Source: Mucilaginibacter sp. (GTDB lineage: Bacteria; Bacteroidota; Bacteroidia; Sphingobacteriales; Sphingobacteriaceae). Taken from it: DNA of 64,000 nt. The stretch lies in assembly GCA_028288025.1 (NCBI GenBank), contig JAQBOM010000008.1:62001-126000 (forward strand), in the 5' to 3' direction. The position numbers and the translations under genes are program-made. Under the pieces are notes generated by a model. The model did no database searches. It was not told the origin of the DNA and saw only the letters and a program-made list of their open reading frames with translations. Positions 18,359 to 26,815 of this stretch are shown here, piece by piece (the first letter of the stretch is position 1; each line of letters opens with the position of its first letter).

Positions 18359-20449
18359 TCATTTTAACTCATACTTAGGAGGAATGTCCATCATCTTTCT
18401 GAATACAGCAGCGCCAAGGGGTGGTATACTTATGCTGATGGAATTTTCCCTGCCATGCCAGTTAACATTTTCAGAATTTACCGGTTCGGTATTTTCAACG
18501 CCGCTGCCCCAGAATTTTTTGGCATCTGAATTAAATATTTCAGCCCATTTTCCTCTTGAAGGAACGCCAATGCGATATCCATGATGGGTGATAGGTGTAA
18601 GATTTAAAACGATCAACAGGTCGTTCGAGGTTTCATATCCTTTACGAACATAAGCCAATATGGAATCATTTGCATTACCGCCATCGATCCATTCAAAGCC
18701 GCTGCCGTCGAAAGCCTTCTCGTACAAAGCAGGCTGTTCGCGATACAGATGGTTTAATGCTTTTACGGTTTCTTTTATGCCCTGGTGGTTGGGGTATTCA
18801 AGCAAATGCCAGTCCAGCGAATTTTGAAAATTCCATTCATCGCCCTGTGCAAACTCGTCGCCCATAAAAAGCAGCTTGGTGCCCGGGTGGGTAAACATGT
18901 AGCTATACAGTACCCGTAAGTTGGCGAATTGCTGCCACTCGTCGCCCGGCATTTTGCGCAGCATCGAGCCTTTGCCATACACCACCTCGTCATGCGAAAA
19001 AGGGAGCATAAAGTTTTCGGTAAAGGCGTATATCAGGCTAAACGTTATCTCGTCGTGGTGATATTTGCGGTATAACGGATCGGTTGAGAAATACTTTATC
19101 GTATCGTGCATCCAACCCATCATCCATTTCATACCAAAACCAAGACCGCCTGTATATACCGGGCGGCTGACGCCTGTAAACGCAGTTGATTCTTCGGCGA
19201 TGGTTTGTGTATCGGGGAAGTAGCTGTAAACTGCTTCGTTAAATTCCTTTAAAAATGATATAGCTTCGAGGTTTTCATTGCCGCCGTAGATATTAGCTTC
19301 CCATTCGCCGTGGTTGCGCGAATAATCAAGGTAAAGCATGGACGCCACCGCATCTACGCGCAACCCGTCGGCATGATAACGGTCGAGCCAAAATATGGCG
19401 TTGCTGATCAAAAACGCGCGGACCTCGTTTCGGCCGTAGTTGAAAATATATGATTTCCAATCGGGGTGAAACCCTTTACGGACATCGGCATGTTCGTATA
19501 AATGTGTGCCGTCAAATTTGTACAAGGCATGAATATCTCCGGGGAAGTGGGAGGGAACCCAATCCAGTATAACCCCGATGCCGGCCTGGTGAAGCTTTTC
19601 AACCAGGTACATCAGTTGCTGGGGTGTGCCATATCTTGACGCTGCCGCAAAGAAACCTGTTATCTGGTATCCCCAGCTCGGGTAAAAAGGATGCTCCATA
19701 ATGGGCATCAGCTCCACGTGCGTAAAGCCCATTTCCTGTATATATGGCACCAGTTTATCAGCCAGCTGGTCATAGGTTAAGAATTCGTCGGGGCTCTCCA
19801 AGCTGCGCGCCCATGAGCCTGCATGCATTTCGTAAACAGAATAGGGCTTATCGAGGGCGTTGTGCTTATAACGGTTGGCCATCCAATCCGCATCCTTCCA
19901 CTCATAGAAGGTATCGGCAACAATGGATGCGGTAAGTGGCGCTACTTCCCAGCGAAGAGCAAAAGGGTCGCTCTTTTCAAGGTCTTCGCCGGTTGATGAT
20001 TTGATGTAATATTTATAGGTTTCGCCGTTGCCCACGTTGGATATAAAGCCTTCCCATATCCCTGAGCCATCCCACCTTACGTACAGCGGGTGCGAGCCGC
20101 GGTTCCAGCCATTGAAATTGGCAATAACCGAAACATGTTGTGCGTTCGGCGCCCAAACGGCAAAGTAAGTTCCGACCACGCCGTTATATTCAACCACATG
20201 CGAACCTAACTTTTCATACAGTTTATAATGCTTGCCCGACTGGAACAGCGAAATATCAAAATCGGTAAACCGGCTGTAAGGTTCAACAGCCTTTAAACCG
20301 GATGTAACCGGTTCCGCTTTTTTAGGTTTAACAACTTTGGTTTTCGGTAACGCTGTCTCTTTTACCGGTTTTGGTGTTGCTGTTTTTTTTGCCGCGGATG
20401 GTTTAGCCTTAGGCGATCCGGTATCAGTTTGTTCGGTATTTTTTGCCAT
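18359..20449 (-). CDS. glgB: 1,4-alpha-glucan branching enzyme (GH13_9)
   Basis: 696 residues. It makes alpha-1,6 branches in glycogen. A Lys/Ala/Thr/Pro-rich extension of about 55 residues is followed by the CBM48 domain (VVGTYFAVWAPNAQHVSVIA, NFNGW) and the GH13 barrel. The nucleophile Asp366 is in GLRVDAVASML and the acid/base Glu419 in IAEEST, separated by 53 residues as in E. coli GlgB. The third acidic site is in LPFSHDEVVYGKGS. The C-terminal beta domain ends with LGAAVF. The basic N-terminal extension is unusual against E. coli GlgB and may be disordered. It ends the maltodextrin cluster and links it to glycogen storage. Confidence 0.94.
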   Translation of the reverse strand: MAKNTEQTDTGSPKAKPSAAKKTATPKPVKETALPKTKVVKPKKAEPVTSGLKAVEPYSRFTDFDISLFQSGKHYKLYEKLGSHVVEYNGVVGTYFAVWAPNAQHVSVIANFNGWNRGSHPLYVRWDGSGIWEGFISNVGNGETYKYYIKSSTGEDLEKSDPFALRWEVAPLTASIVADTFYEWKDADWMANRYKHNALDKPYSVYEMHAGSWARSLESPDEFLTYDQLADKLVPYIQEMGFTHVELMPIMEHPFYPSWGYQITGFFAAASRYGTPQQLMYLVEKLHQAGIGVILDWVPSHFPGDIHALYKFDGTHLYEHADVRKGFHPDWKSYIFNYGRNEVRAFLISNAIFWLDRYHADGLRVDAVASMLYLDYSRNHGEWEANIYGGNENLEAISFLKEFNEAVYSYFPDTQTIAEESTAFTGVSRPVYTGGLGFGMKWMMGWMHDTIKYFSTDPLYRKYHHDEITFSLIYAFTENFMLPFSHDEVVYGKGSMLRKMPGDEWQQFANLRVLYSYMFTHPGTKLLFMGDEFAQGDEWNFQNSLDWHLLEYPNHQGIKETVKALNHLYREQPALYEKAFDGSGFEWIDGGNANDSILAYVRKGYETSNDLLIVLNLTPITHHGYRIGVPSRGKWAEIFNSDAKKFWGSGVENTEPVNSENVNWHGRENSISISIPPLGAAVFRKMMDIPPKYELK

Positions 20450-20530
20450 TGTAGCGATAGCCGTGAGGCTGTTGGGTTAATTGGTGTTGCCGCAGCAAAT
20501 TTGGTTCGTAATCAAATATACCGATTTGTT

Positions 20531-20633
20531 AGAGATTAGCGATCAGAGGTTAGAGATTAGTCCAAAAGTCCGGAAAGTCGAAAGAAAAAAAGTAACCTAA
20601 CTAACCAATCTCTAATCTCCAATCTCTAATCTC
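20531..20633. repeat. GAGATTAG/CTAATCTC inverted repeat
   Basis: AGAGATTAGCGATCAG and AGGTTAGAGATTAG on the left face CCAATCTCTAATCTCC and AATCTCTAATCTC on the right, so the transcript can fold between the GH31 and glgB genes. The centre (GTCCGGAAAGTCGAAAG) resembles another repeat family found near 45.2 and 45.5 kb. A related copy is at 39361-39414. Confidence 0.65.
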
Positions 20634-20644
20634 ATCTTATAACC

Positions 20645-23101
20645 CTACTTCATTACCTCAAGGTGCTTAAAGTTCTTGCTGAACTTAAATTCCAGGCAGT
20701 TATTTTCGTCGATACTGAAATAAGGCACATCCCTGCCGTCGGCAATGATCTTTGAAGGCACAAAAGGTAAACCGATTATGTTGAAATGATAACTCTCATA
20801 ACGCGGTGTGTACAGGCCTTCCATCGTTTGCTCTACGGTTAGCACAGACGATTTACCATTCACCACAAATTTCTTCTCGAGGTAAATATCCTGTTCGTAT
20901 GCAAACGTTTCGCCGTAATCCTCGAAATAGAAGGAGTTAACCTCGTAATCGCTGTAATAGATATTCAGTATAACTTCTTCAATTTCCTTTTCGCCTACAT
21001 ACTGCATCACCGGGTATTCGGGAATAACCGACCCGGCTTTGATAAACATCGGGATCGTTTCCAATGGGGTTGGCACAACAACCTCCTGGCCGCCGTCAAC
21101 CATCTGCAATGTCCAATAATTATACCAGCGGCCTTTAGGCAGGTAAACGATCCTGCTGGTTTGGCCGGGTTCAAGAACGGGGCATATCAGTATTTTATCA
21201 CCGTAGGTGAACTCATCCTGGCGGAAATGATTGCTTATTTCGTCCTGCTCCTGCATCACCATCGGCCTTAATATCGGGAAGCCGTAGCGGTGATGTTCCC
21301 AAAAAGCTGAATACAGATAAGGCAATAAGCGATAACGTAATTCAATGAATTTGCGGTTGATGGCTGTAAACGGTTCGCCAAAGCTCCATGGCTCACGTTC
21401 CTTGGTATCGCCGGCTGAATGCGCGCGCATAAAAGGCGAAAACGTGCCCATTTGTATCCAGCGGGTAAACAATTCGCCATCAGGTTCGCCGCTGAAACCG
21501 CCAATATCGGTGCCGCAGAAAGAAATTCCGGATACCGACAAACGCTGGCATTGGATATTACCCATTTTCAAATGCTCCCACGATGCAACGTTATCGCCTG
21601 TCCAAACAGAAGAGAAGCGCTGTACACCGGAATAACCCGCCCTTGTGATAGTGAAGGGGCGCTTGTTCTTCATTATTTTACGCAGCCCCTCGTAGGTGGC
21701 GCGTACCATTTGCATACCATAAATATTATGCGCCTTGCGATGCGAACCGCGAAAGCCGTCATATTGGTGCCTTACATCATCGGGGAAGGTACCGGCGCCA
21801 AATACGGCAGGCTCGTTCATGTCGTTCCACACACCGGCAACGCCCATCTGCACCAGCTCATCAAATAAGCCGCCCCACCAGGTGCGTACATCGGGGTTGG
21901 TAAAGTCGGGGAATTGGCAGCGGCCCGGCCATACGTGGCCCTCCATAAAGTAATCGTCGCAACGGCGGCAGAAATACCGGTTTTCTTTACCTTCTTTAAA
22001 CACCGCGTAGTTGTCGTCAACCCTTATCCCGGGGTCGATGATCACTACTGTTTTAAAGCCATCAGCCGCCAATTCCTTAATCATCTTTTTAGGGTCGGGG
22101 AAATACTTGCGGTTCCAGGTAAAGCAACGGTATCCGTCCATATAGTCAATGTCGAGATAGATACCATCGCATGGAATTTTATTCTCGCGGAAGCCTTTGG
22201 TAATCTTTTTTACCTTGGCTTCCGGATAGTAGCTCCACCGGCATTGGTGGTACCCCAACGCCCAAAGGGGGGGCATAGGGTGGGTGCCGGTTAAAATATG
22301 ATAGCTTTTTACCACGTCCATCATGTGCGGGCCGTGGATATAATAATATTGCAGTTCGCCGCCGTCAGCCCAAAAACTTGTTTTGGCAGGATCCTCGGCG
22401 CCGAAATCAAAATTAGCCTTAAAGGTATTGTCAAAGAAAATGCCGTGCGCGATACCATCGTTCACGCTGATATAAAACGGAATACTGCGGTAAAGGGGAT
22501 CCTGGTTCCAGGCAAACGAGTAGGCGTCAGTATTCCAATTCTTCAGCCTTTTTCCGCGAAGGTTAAACTCCGTTGGTTTATCGCCGAGCCCAAAAAAGCT
22601 CTCTTCCGGCTGGCAGGTTTTTGTACAGTACACATAATAACCGCCGAATTTTATATTCTCTTCCCAATGCATTGGTACCGCATCGGTACTGGTAACATGG
22701 CCCTGTGCATCGGAAAAGGATATAAAGAAGTCTTCTTTACGGATATGGCAGTTTACAACGCTTGTAGATACCCTGAATTCCGTCTCATCTTCGTGTAAAG
22801 CAAAAACCGCGGCTTTTTGCTCCAGCTTTGGTACGGCATATGAAAATTCTTCTAAAAAAACACTGTGCGGCGCTAAACGTACACGTATTACTTCATCGGT
22901 GGCTACAACTACCTCAACTTTGGCGTCGCCATCTGTAAAAAAGAATTTATTGCCTGATTGATCGGCATGGTTAGGTACGCCGAGGTATTTTTTGATGATC
23001 GGTTTTATGCCTTCAGCCGGGTTATTGAGGTGGTGAAATTCTTCCTCCTCTTCAATTAATTTGTTGGCTAAAAGCTCCTGGTTTAGTATATTTTCTTCCA
23101 T
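20645..23101 (-). CDS. GH31 alpha-glucosidase, apparently cytoplasmic
   Basis: 818 residues without a signal peptide. GH31 enzymes release glucose (or xylose) from non-reducing ends with retention. An N-terminal beta-sandwich (FFGLGDKPTEFNLRG) is followed by the barrel. The nucleophile Asp is in GVWNDMNEPAVFG and the acid/base Asp in VWTGDNVASWEHL. The segments CDGIYLDIDYMDGYRCFTW, SGISFCGTDIGGFSGEPDGE, RWIQMGTFSPFMRAH and YLPKGRWYNYW are typical of alpha-glucosidases. It lies between the MFS transporter and glgB on the same strand, so imported maltodextrins are likely substrates. Alpha-xylosidase activity is less likely from context. Confidence 0.92.
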   Translation of the reverse strand: MEENILNQELLANKLIEEEEEFHHLNNPAEGIKPIIKKYLGVPNHADQSGNKFFFTDGDAKVEVVVATDEVIRVRLAPHSVFLEEFSYAVPKLEQKAAVFALHEDETEFRVSTSVVNCHIRKEDFFISFSDAQGHVTSTDAVPMHWEENIKFGGYYVYCTKTCQPEESFFGLGDKPTEFNLRGKRLKNWNTDAYSFAWNQDPLYRSIPFYISVNDGIAHGIFFDNTFKANFDFGAEDPAKTSFWADGGELQYYYIHGPHMMDVVKSYHILTGTHPMPPLWALGYHQCRWSYYPEAKVKKITKGFRENKIPCDGIYLDIDYMDGYRCFTWNRKYFPDPKKMIKELAADGFKTVVIIDPGIRVDDNYAVFKEGKENRYFCRRCDDYFMEGHVWPGRCQFPDFTNPDVRTWWGGLFDELVQMGVAGVWNDMNEPAVFGAGTFPDDVRHQYDGFRGSHRKAHNIYGMQMVRATYEGLRKIMKNKRPFTITRAGYSGVQRFSSVWTGDNVASWEHLKMGNIQCQRLSVSGISFCGTDIGGFSGEPDGELFTRWIQMGTFSPFMRAHSAGDTKEREPWSFGEPFTAINRKFIELRYRLLPYLYSAFWEHHRYGFPILRPMVMQEQDEISNHFRQDEFTYGDKILICPVLEPGQTSRIVYLPKGRWYNYWTLQMVDGGQEVVVPTPLETIPMFIKAGSVIPEYPVMQYVGEKEIEEVILNIYYSDYEVNSFYFEDYGETFAYEQDIYLEKKFVVNGKSSVLTVEQTMEGLYTPRYESYHFNIIGLPFVPSKIIADGRDVPYFSIDENNCLEFKFSKNFKHLEVMK

Positions 23102-23308
23102 TAAAAATTATTCGGTGCTGCAAATATGTGCATTGTGCATGTTTTACGCAATATACAATATATATGTAAACGCATAAGCCCGCCACTATGATATGGGTTA
23201 GCTTAGTGAATTGACATTTTTTTCGGGAAATAGTTTTAAGTTTTAAAAATTAGGCACTTAAAGCATTAAACGGTACTAAGAAGTCGTTTAAAAATGATTT
23301 TTACTGGA

Positions 23309-23344
23309 TGTAGAGACGCCCCGAACCATCCGGGCGTCTCTACA
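23309..23344. terminator. Perfect 13-base hairpin, terminator-like or repeat
   Basis: TGTAGAGACGCCC pairs perfectly with GGGCGTCTCTACA across a 10-base loop, in the 295-base gap between the MFS and GH31 genes. It lacks a T run, so it may be a dispersed repeat or an mRNA-stabilising structure in the polycistronic transcript. The rest of the gap is AT-rich with no ORF. Confidence 0.6.
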
Positions 23345-23396
23345 CCGAACCTGTCTGCAAAAAATAACCTGCTGTTAAAACGACATCTTTAACATT

Positions 23397-24761
23397 CTAA
23401 GCATTGTCGATTATCTGGATCTTTTTGCCGTCCTGCACAAATAACACTGATATTGCCGCCAAAAACATAAACACGCCGGCCACTACCAGCCCGTAAATGG
23501 CCTGGCTGTTAAACAGGTACTTCACGATCAAACTGCCGGTAAGGCTGTTAACGATTTGCGGGAAGGTGATAAAAAAGTTAAACAGGCCCATATACACGCC
23601 AATTTTTTTGGCCGGTATCGAGCTGGACAAAATGGCGTAAGGCATAGCTAAGATACTTCCCCACGCTAAACCAACACCAACCATAGACAGCAGCAGCAGG
23701 TAATGATTTTGGATAAAAAATATCGAAATCAAACCTATCCCGCCCATGGTTAATGAAAAAGCATGTGTACGCTTGCGGTTGATCTTTTTAACGATGGACG
23801 GGAGTGTTAACGCGTATATAGCCGAAACAATATTATAAACGCCAAACATGATCCCAACCCAATCGCGGGCAGCAGAAAACTGGGGCGACGAGGTATCATT
23901 TGCCGGAACATTGTAAACATGGGCCGCCACTGCCGATGTGGTAAAAACCCACATAGAAAAAAGCGCGAACCAGGAAAAAAACTGCACAACACCTAGTTGC
24001 CGCATCGTTTTGGGCATGTGTACCAGGTCGTAGAAGAACTCGGACATGCCACTTTTTTTAGGCATTTCTTTTTCGGGCGCATGAAATTTGGCATATTCTT
24101 CGGGCGGATATTCTTTTGTTTTTATCACAGTCCATAAAATACAGCCGATCAATATGACACCGCCGGCATAAAAAGAGTATAACAGGTTATCCGGGACGAG
24201 GCCCTTTGGCGCCGTATTGGATACATGAAACCAATTGGATAAAACCGATGGCAAAAATGATCCCATGATCGCGCCTACGCCGATCAGGCAGGTTTGCAGG
24301 GAAAAACCGGTATTGTGCTGGCTATCGGGCAAATTATCAGCAACCAATGCCCTGAAAGGCTCCATAGCCACATTGAACGATGCGTCCATCAGCATCAGCA
24401 TGCCTGCGCCTACTATTATTGGCGGTATCAGGAAGGCAAGCCCGGAAGAATTAGGTAGGAAACAAAGTGCAACGCCTGATAAAATGGCGCCGGTTAAAAA
24501 ATAAGGCCTTCTGCGGCCGAGCCGGTTCCAGGTACGGTCGCTGTAGTAACCGATAATCGGCTGGATGATCATCCCGGTAAGGGGCGCTGCCAGCCAGAAC
24601 CATGACAGGTTATCGACTTTGGCGCCAAAGGTTAGCAGTATGCTGCTTGCATAACCCGTTTGTAATGCAAAGCCAAACTGGATACCCAAAAAGCCGAAGC
24701 TCATATTCCAGATTTGCCAAAAACTCATCCTTGGTTTTTGTAGAACACCTTTTGTCGCCAT
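23397..24761 (-). CDS. MFS sugar transporter, maltose/sucrose (SLC45-like) type
   Basis: 454 residues with 12 predicted membrane helices. The motifs QPIIGYYSDRTWNRLGRRRP after helix 2 and the sequence SFWQIWNMSFGFLGIQFGFA at the start are characteristic of the glycoside-pentoside-hexuronide/SLC45-like MFS branch that carries disaccharides. It would import maltose or maltodextrin across the inner membrane with protons. Its place between the GH31 and GH13 genes and close to the GH65 phosphorylase supports maltose as substrate. The gene starts 58 bases after the amylase stop, in the same direction. Confidence 0.87.
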   Translation of the reverse strand: MATKGVLQKPRMSFWQIWNMSFGFLGIQFGFALQTGYASSILLTFGAKVDNLSWFWLAAPLTGMIIQPIIGYYSDRTWNRLGRRRPYFLTGAILSGVALCFLPNSSGLAFLIPPIIVGAGMLMLMDASFNVAMEPFRALVADNLPDSQHNTGFSLQTCLIGVGAIMGSFLPSVLSNWFHVSNTAPKGLVPDNLLYSFYAGGVILIGCILWTVIKTKEYPPEEYAKFHAPEKEMPKKSGMSEFFYDLVHMPKTMRQLGVVQFFSWFALFSMWVFTTSAVAAHVYNVPANDTSSPQFSAARDWVGIMFGVYNIVSAIYALTLPSIVKKINRKRTHAFSLTMGGIGLISIFFIQNHYLLLLSMVGVGLAWGSILAMPYAILSSSIPAKKIGVYMGLFNFFITFPQIVNSLTGSLIVKYLFNSQAIYGLVVAGVFMFLAAISVLFVQDGKKIQIIDNA

Positions 24762-24782
24762 TATTTAGTAATTAGGTTTATT

Positions 24783-24812
24783 GGTCATTAGTCATTAGTC
24801 ATTGGTCATTGG
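24783..24812. repeat. Short tandem repeat GGTCATT/AGTCATT
   Basis: Four tandem seven-base units (GGTCATTA, GTCATTA, GTCATTG, GTCATTGG) lie between the amylase stop and the MFS start. The tract may vary in length and sits just upstream of the transporter's translation start. Confidence 0.7.
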
Positions 24813-24819
24813 GCGGGTA

Positions 24820-26637
24820 CTAAAATTGGAGTAGCACACCGCTTGACGCAGGAAGCGAAATATTTACGCCACTACTTATATCGTCTGTATTGTATTTATT
24901 GTTTGTCAACAGGTCAGTAAATTGCTGTTTGCCGGTGATGTTTAACTGTTTTAACAGATCATCCGGCAGTTTTACCTGTATGGTTTGTGGGCTGCGGCTG
25001 AAATTGGTTACGACTAATATACGTTGTTTATCGGTATAACGAAGATAGATGTACAAACGCTGGTTAAAACCGGGCTGGTGTTCGTTGGCCATCATCAGCT
25101 CATAAAATTTACCCGACCGCAATGCTTCGTTATCATGAACGGCGTTTAACAATGTGCTGTAAAAACCGTGCAGTTTTTTTTGATCGCCGGATAATCCACC
25201 GCCGTCGAACTTTTCGTTATTCAGCCATTTTTGGTGTTCGGGAACACCCCAGTAGTCAAAAATAGATGTACGGCCATCGTCGCCGCCAAAACCTTCCACG
25301 CCGACGCCAGGTTCGCCAACTTCTTGTCCAAAATATACCATTACCGGGCCGGTGTTTAACGTGGCTGTTACGATCATCCCGGGCACGGCAAGCCAGGGGT
25401 TGCCGGCAAAGTAAGAGGAGGCAATACGCTGTTCATCGTGGTTCTCCATAAACCGCAGCATGTGGGCGTCGATGCCGCTGCAGTCGTGGTTCCAAACCCG
25501 GTTGATATCCCAGGTGGTGGCATTGGGCTCATCGCGGGTAAGGCGTTTGATGCCGTCATAAAGGCCTACCTTATCGTACAGGTAATCGAATTTTCCGTTA
25601 ATGATATAGCTATTGTATAAGGCGGTATTATAGGCTTCGCCTATGAAAATTAATTGCGAGTGTCCGGCTTTTAATTTAGGGATCACCCATGCCCAAAACT
25701 CCATAGGCACCATCTCAACCATATCGCACCTGAAAGCGTCGACGCCCTTTGCACTCCAGAAATGCAAAATATCGTACATCTTGTTCCATAGCGGGGGAAC
25801 CGGGTCAAAATAAGTTTTTCGTCCATGCAGGTAATCGACTCCATAATTTAACTTTATGGTTTCGAACCAATCATTTATCGAAGGCGTGGCGCTGAATACA
25901 TCGTTTCCTGTCGCCTTAGCGGGATTTTCATCAAAGCCATGGTTTTTAAGCGGACTTTTAAAATTATCGCCACCGGCGTTATATCCTGCCGGAACGACAA
26001 AAGCCTGGCCGGGTATGTAGTAAAAATCATTTTTGGGATCAAATCCCCTGGTTTTATCATCGTCCTGCCCAAAATCACGTACGCCGGCGGGTTTGACATC
26101 CGAAGTATAGGTGCGCGCTACATGGTTGGGTACAAGATCCATAATTACCTTAAGCCCATTGGCATGGGTGCGGTCGATCAGCGCCTGGTATTCGGCCATG
26201 CGGTTTTTTACATCTACCGCGAGGTCGGGGTCAACATCATAATAATCTTTGATGGCGTATGGCGAACCTGCCCTGCCCTTTACCACGTCCGGATCATCCG
26301 GCCTGATGCCATATTGGGAGTAATCCGTCATGGTGGCATGCTCAAGCACGCCGGTAAACCACACATGGGTAAAGCCCATTTTTTTGATCTCGTGCAGGGC
26401 TTTATCATTAATATCGTTGAACTTACCAACTCCGTTTTCTTCAATGGAGCCGTAAGTTTTATTGAGCGTTTTGGTGTTACCGAATAACCGGGGCAATAAT
26501 TGGTATATGATTAACTTGTGATCCGGTTGCGATTGTTCCATTCGTTTGCTTACTCGTTTTTTTATTGATTGTGAAAATGAAGTAAATGCGATTATCGATA
26601 ATAAGAGCGCACCGGCAATAAATTTAAATCTTCTCAT
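24820..26637 (-). CDS. Exported GH13 alpha-amylase family enzyme
   Basis: About 605 residues from the ATG at 26637, which gives a clean signal peptide (MRRFKFIAGALLLSIIAFTS, then FSQS). The ATG at 26661 adds eight residues and is less likely. GH13 motifs: VIMDLVPNHV (region I), DAFRCDMVEMVP (nucleophile Asp), IFIGEAYN (acid/base Glu) and FMENHDEQRIAS (third Asp). A C-terminal beta domain (LYIYLRYTDKQRILVVTNFS) closes the protein. It should hydrolyse or transfer alpha-glucan in the periplasm, supplying the adjacent MFS importer. Exact specificity is not clear. Confidence 0.88.
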   Translation of the reverse strand: MRRFKFIAGALLLSIIAFTSFSQSIKKRVSKRMEQSQPDHKLIIYQLLPRLFGNTKTLNKTYGSIEENGVGKFNDINDKALHEIKKMGFTHVWFTGVLEHATMTDYSQYGIRPDDPDVVKGRAGSPYAIKDYYDVDPDLAVDVKNRMAEYQALIDRTHANGLKVIMDLVPNHVARTYTSDVKPAGVRDFGQDDDKTRGFDPKNDFYYIPGQAFVVPAGYNAGGDNFKSPLKNHGFDENPAKATGNDVFSATPSINDWFETIKLNYGVDYLHGRKTYFDPVPPLWNKMYDILHFWSAKGVDAFRCDMVEMVPMEFWAWVIPKLKAGHSQLIFIGEAYNTALYNSYIINGKFDYLYDKVGLYDGIKRLTRDEPNATTWDINRVWNHDCSGIDAHMLRFMENHDEQRIASSYFAGNPWLAVPGMIVTATLNTGPVMVYFGQEVGEPGVGVEGFGGDDGRTSIFDYWGVPEHQKWLNNEKFDGGGLSGDQKKLHGFYSTLLNAVHDNEALRSGKFYELMMANEHQPGFNQRLYIYLRYTDKQRILVVTNFSRSPQTIQVKLPDDLLKQLNITGKQQFTDLLTNNKYNTDDISSGVNISLPASSGVLLQF

Positions 26638-26655
26638 AACAGTTTTGATCCAACT

Positions 26656-26743
26656 TGTCATTGCGAGCGTAGCGGGGCAATCGCGAACTATGCATGACGG
26701 TCACGCACGACGACGAGGTTGCCGCGCTACGCTCGCAATGACA
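26656..26743. repeat. MITE-like inverted-repeat element
   Basis: TGTCATTGCGAGCGTAGCG at the left end is mirrored at the right end; 24 of 25 terminal bases pair. It lies just upstream of the amylase start codon between the GH65 and amylase genes. Relatives are at 29139-29237, with half copies at 51682-51710 and 59659-59687. Confidence 0.8.
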
Positions 26744-26815
26744 TAGCGATTTATATGTCATTTCTCCTTCAAAATTTACTATCCGCAATGACGGCTTTAT
26801 TTATTTGTTAGTCTG

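Noticed and set aside
21419..22798. Several long plus ORFs across the GH31 gene
   Set aside because: Antisense shadows of a well-supported glycosidase; no family motifs.
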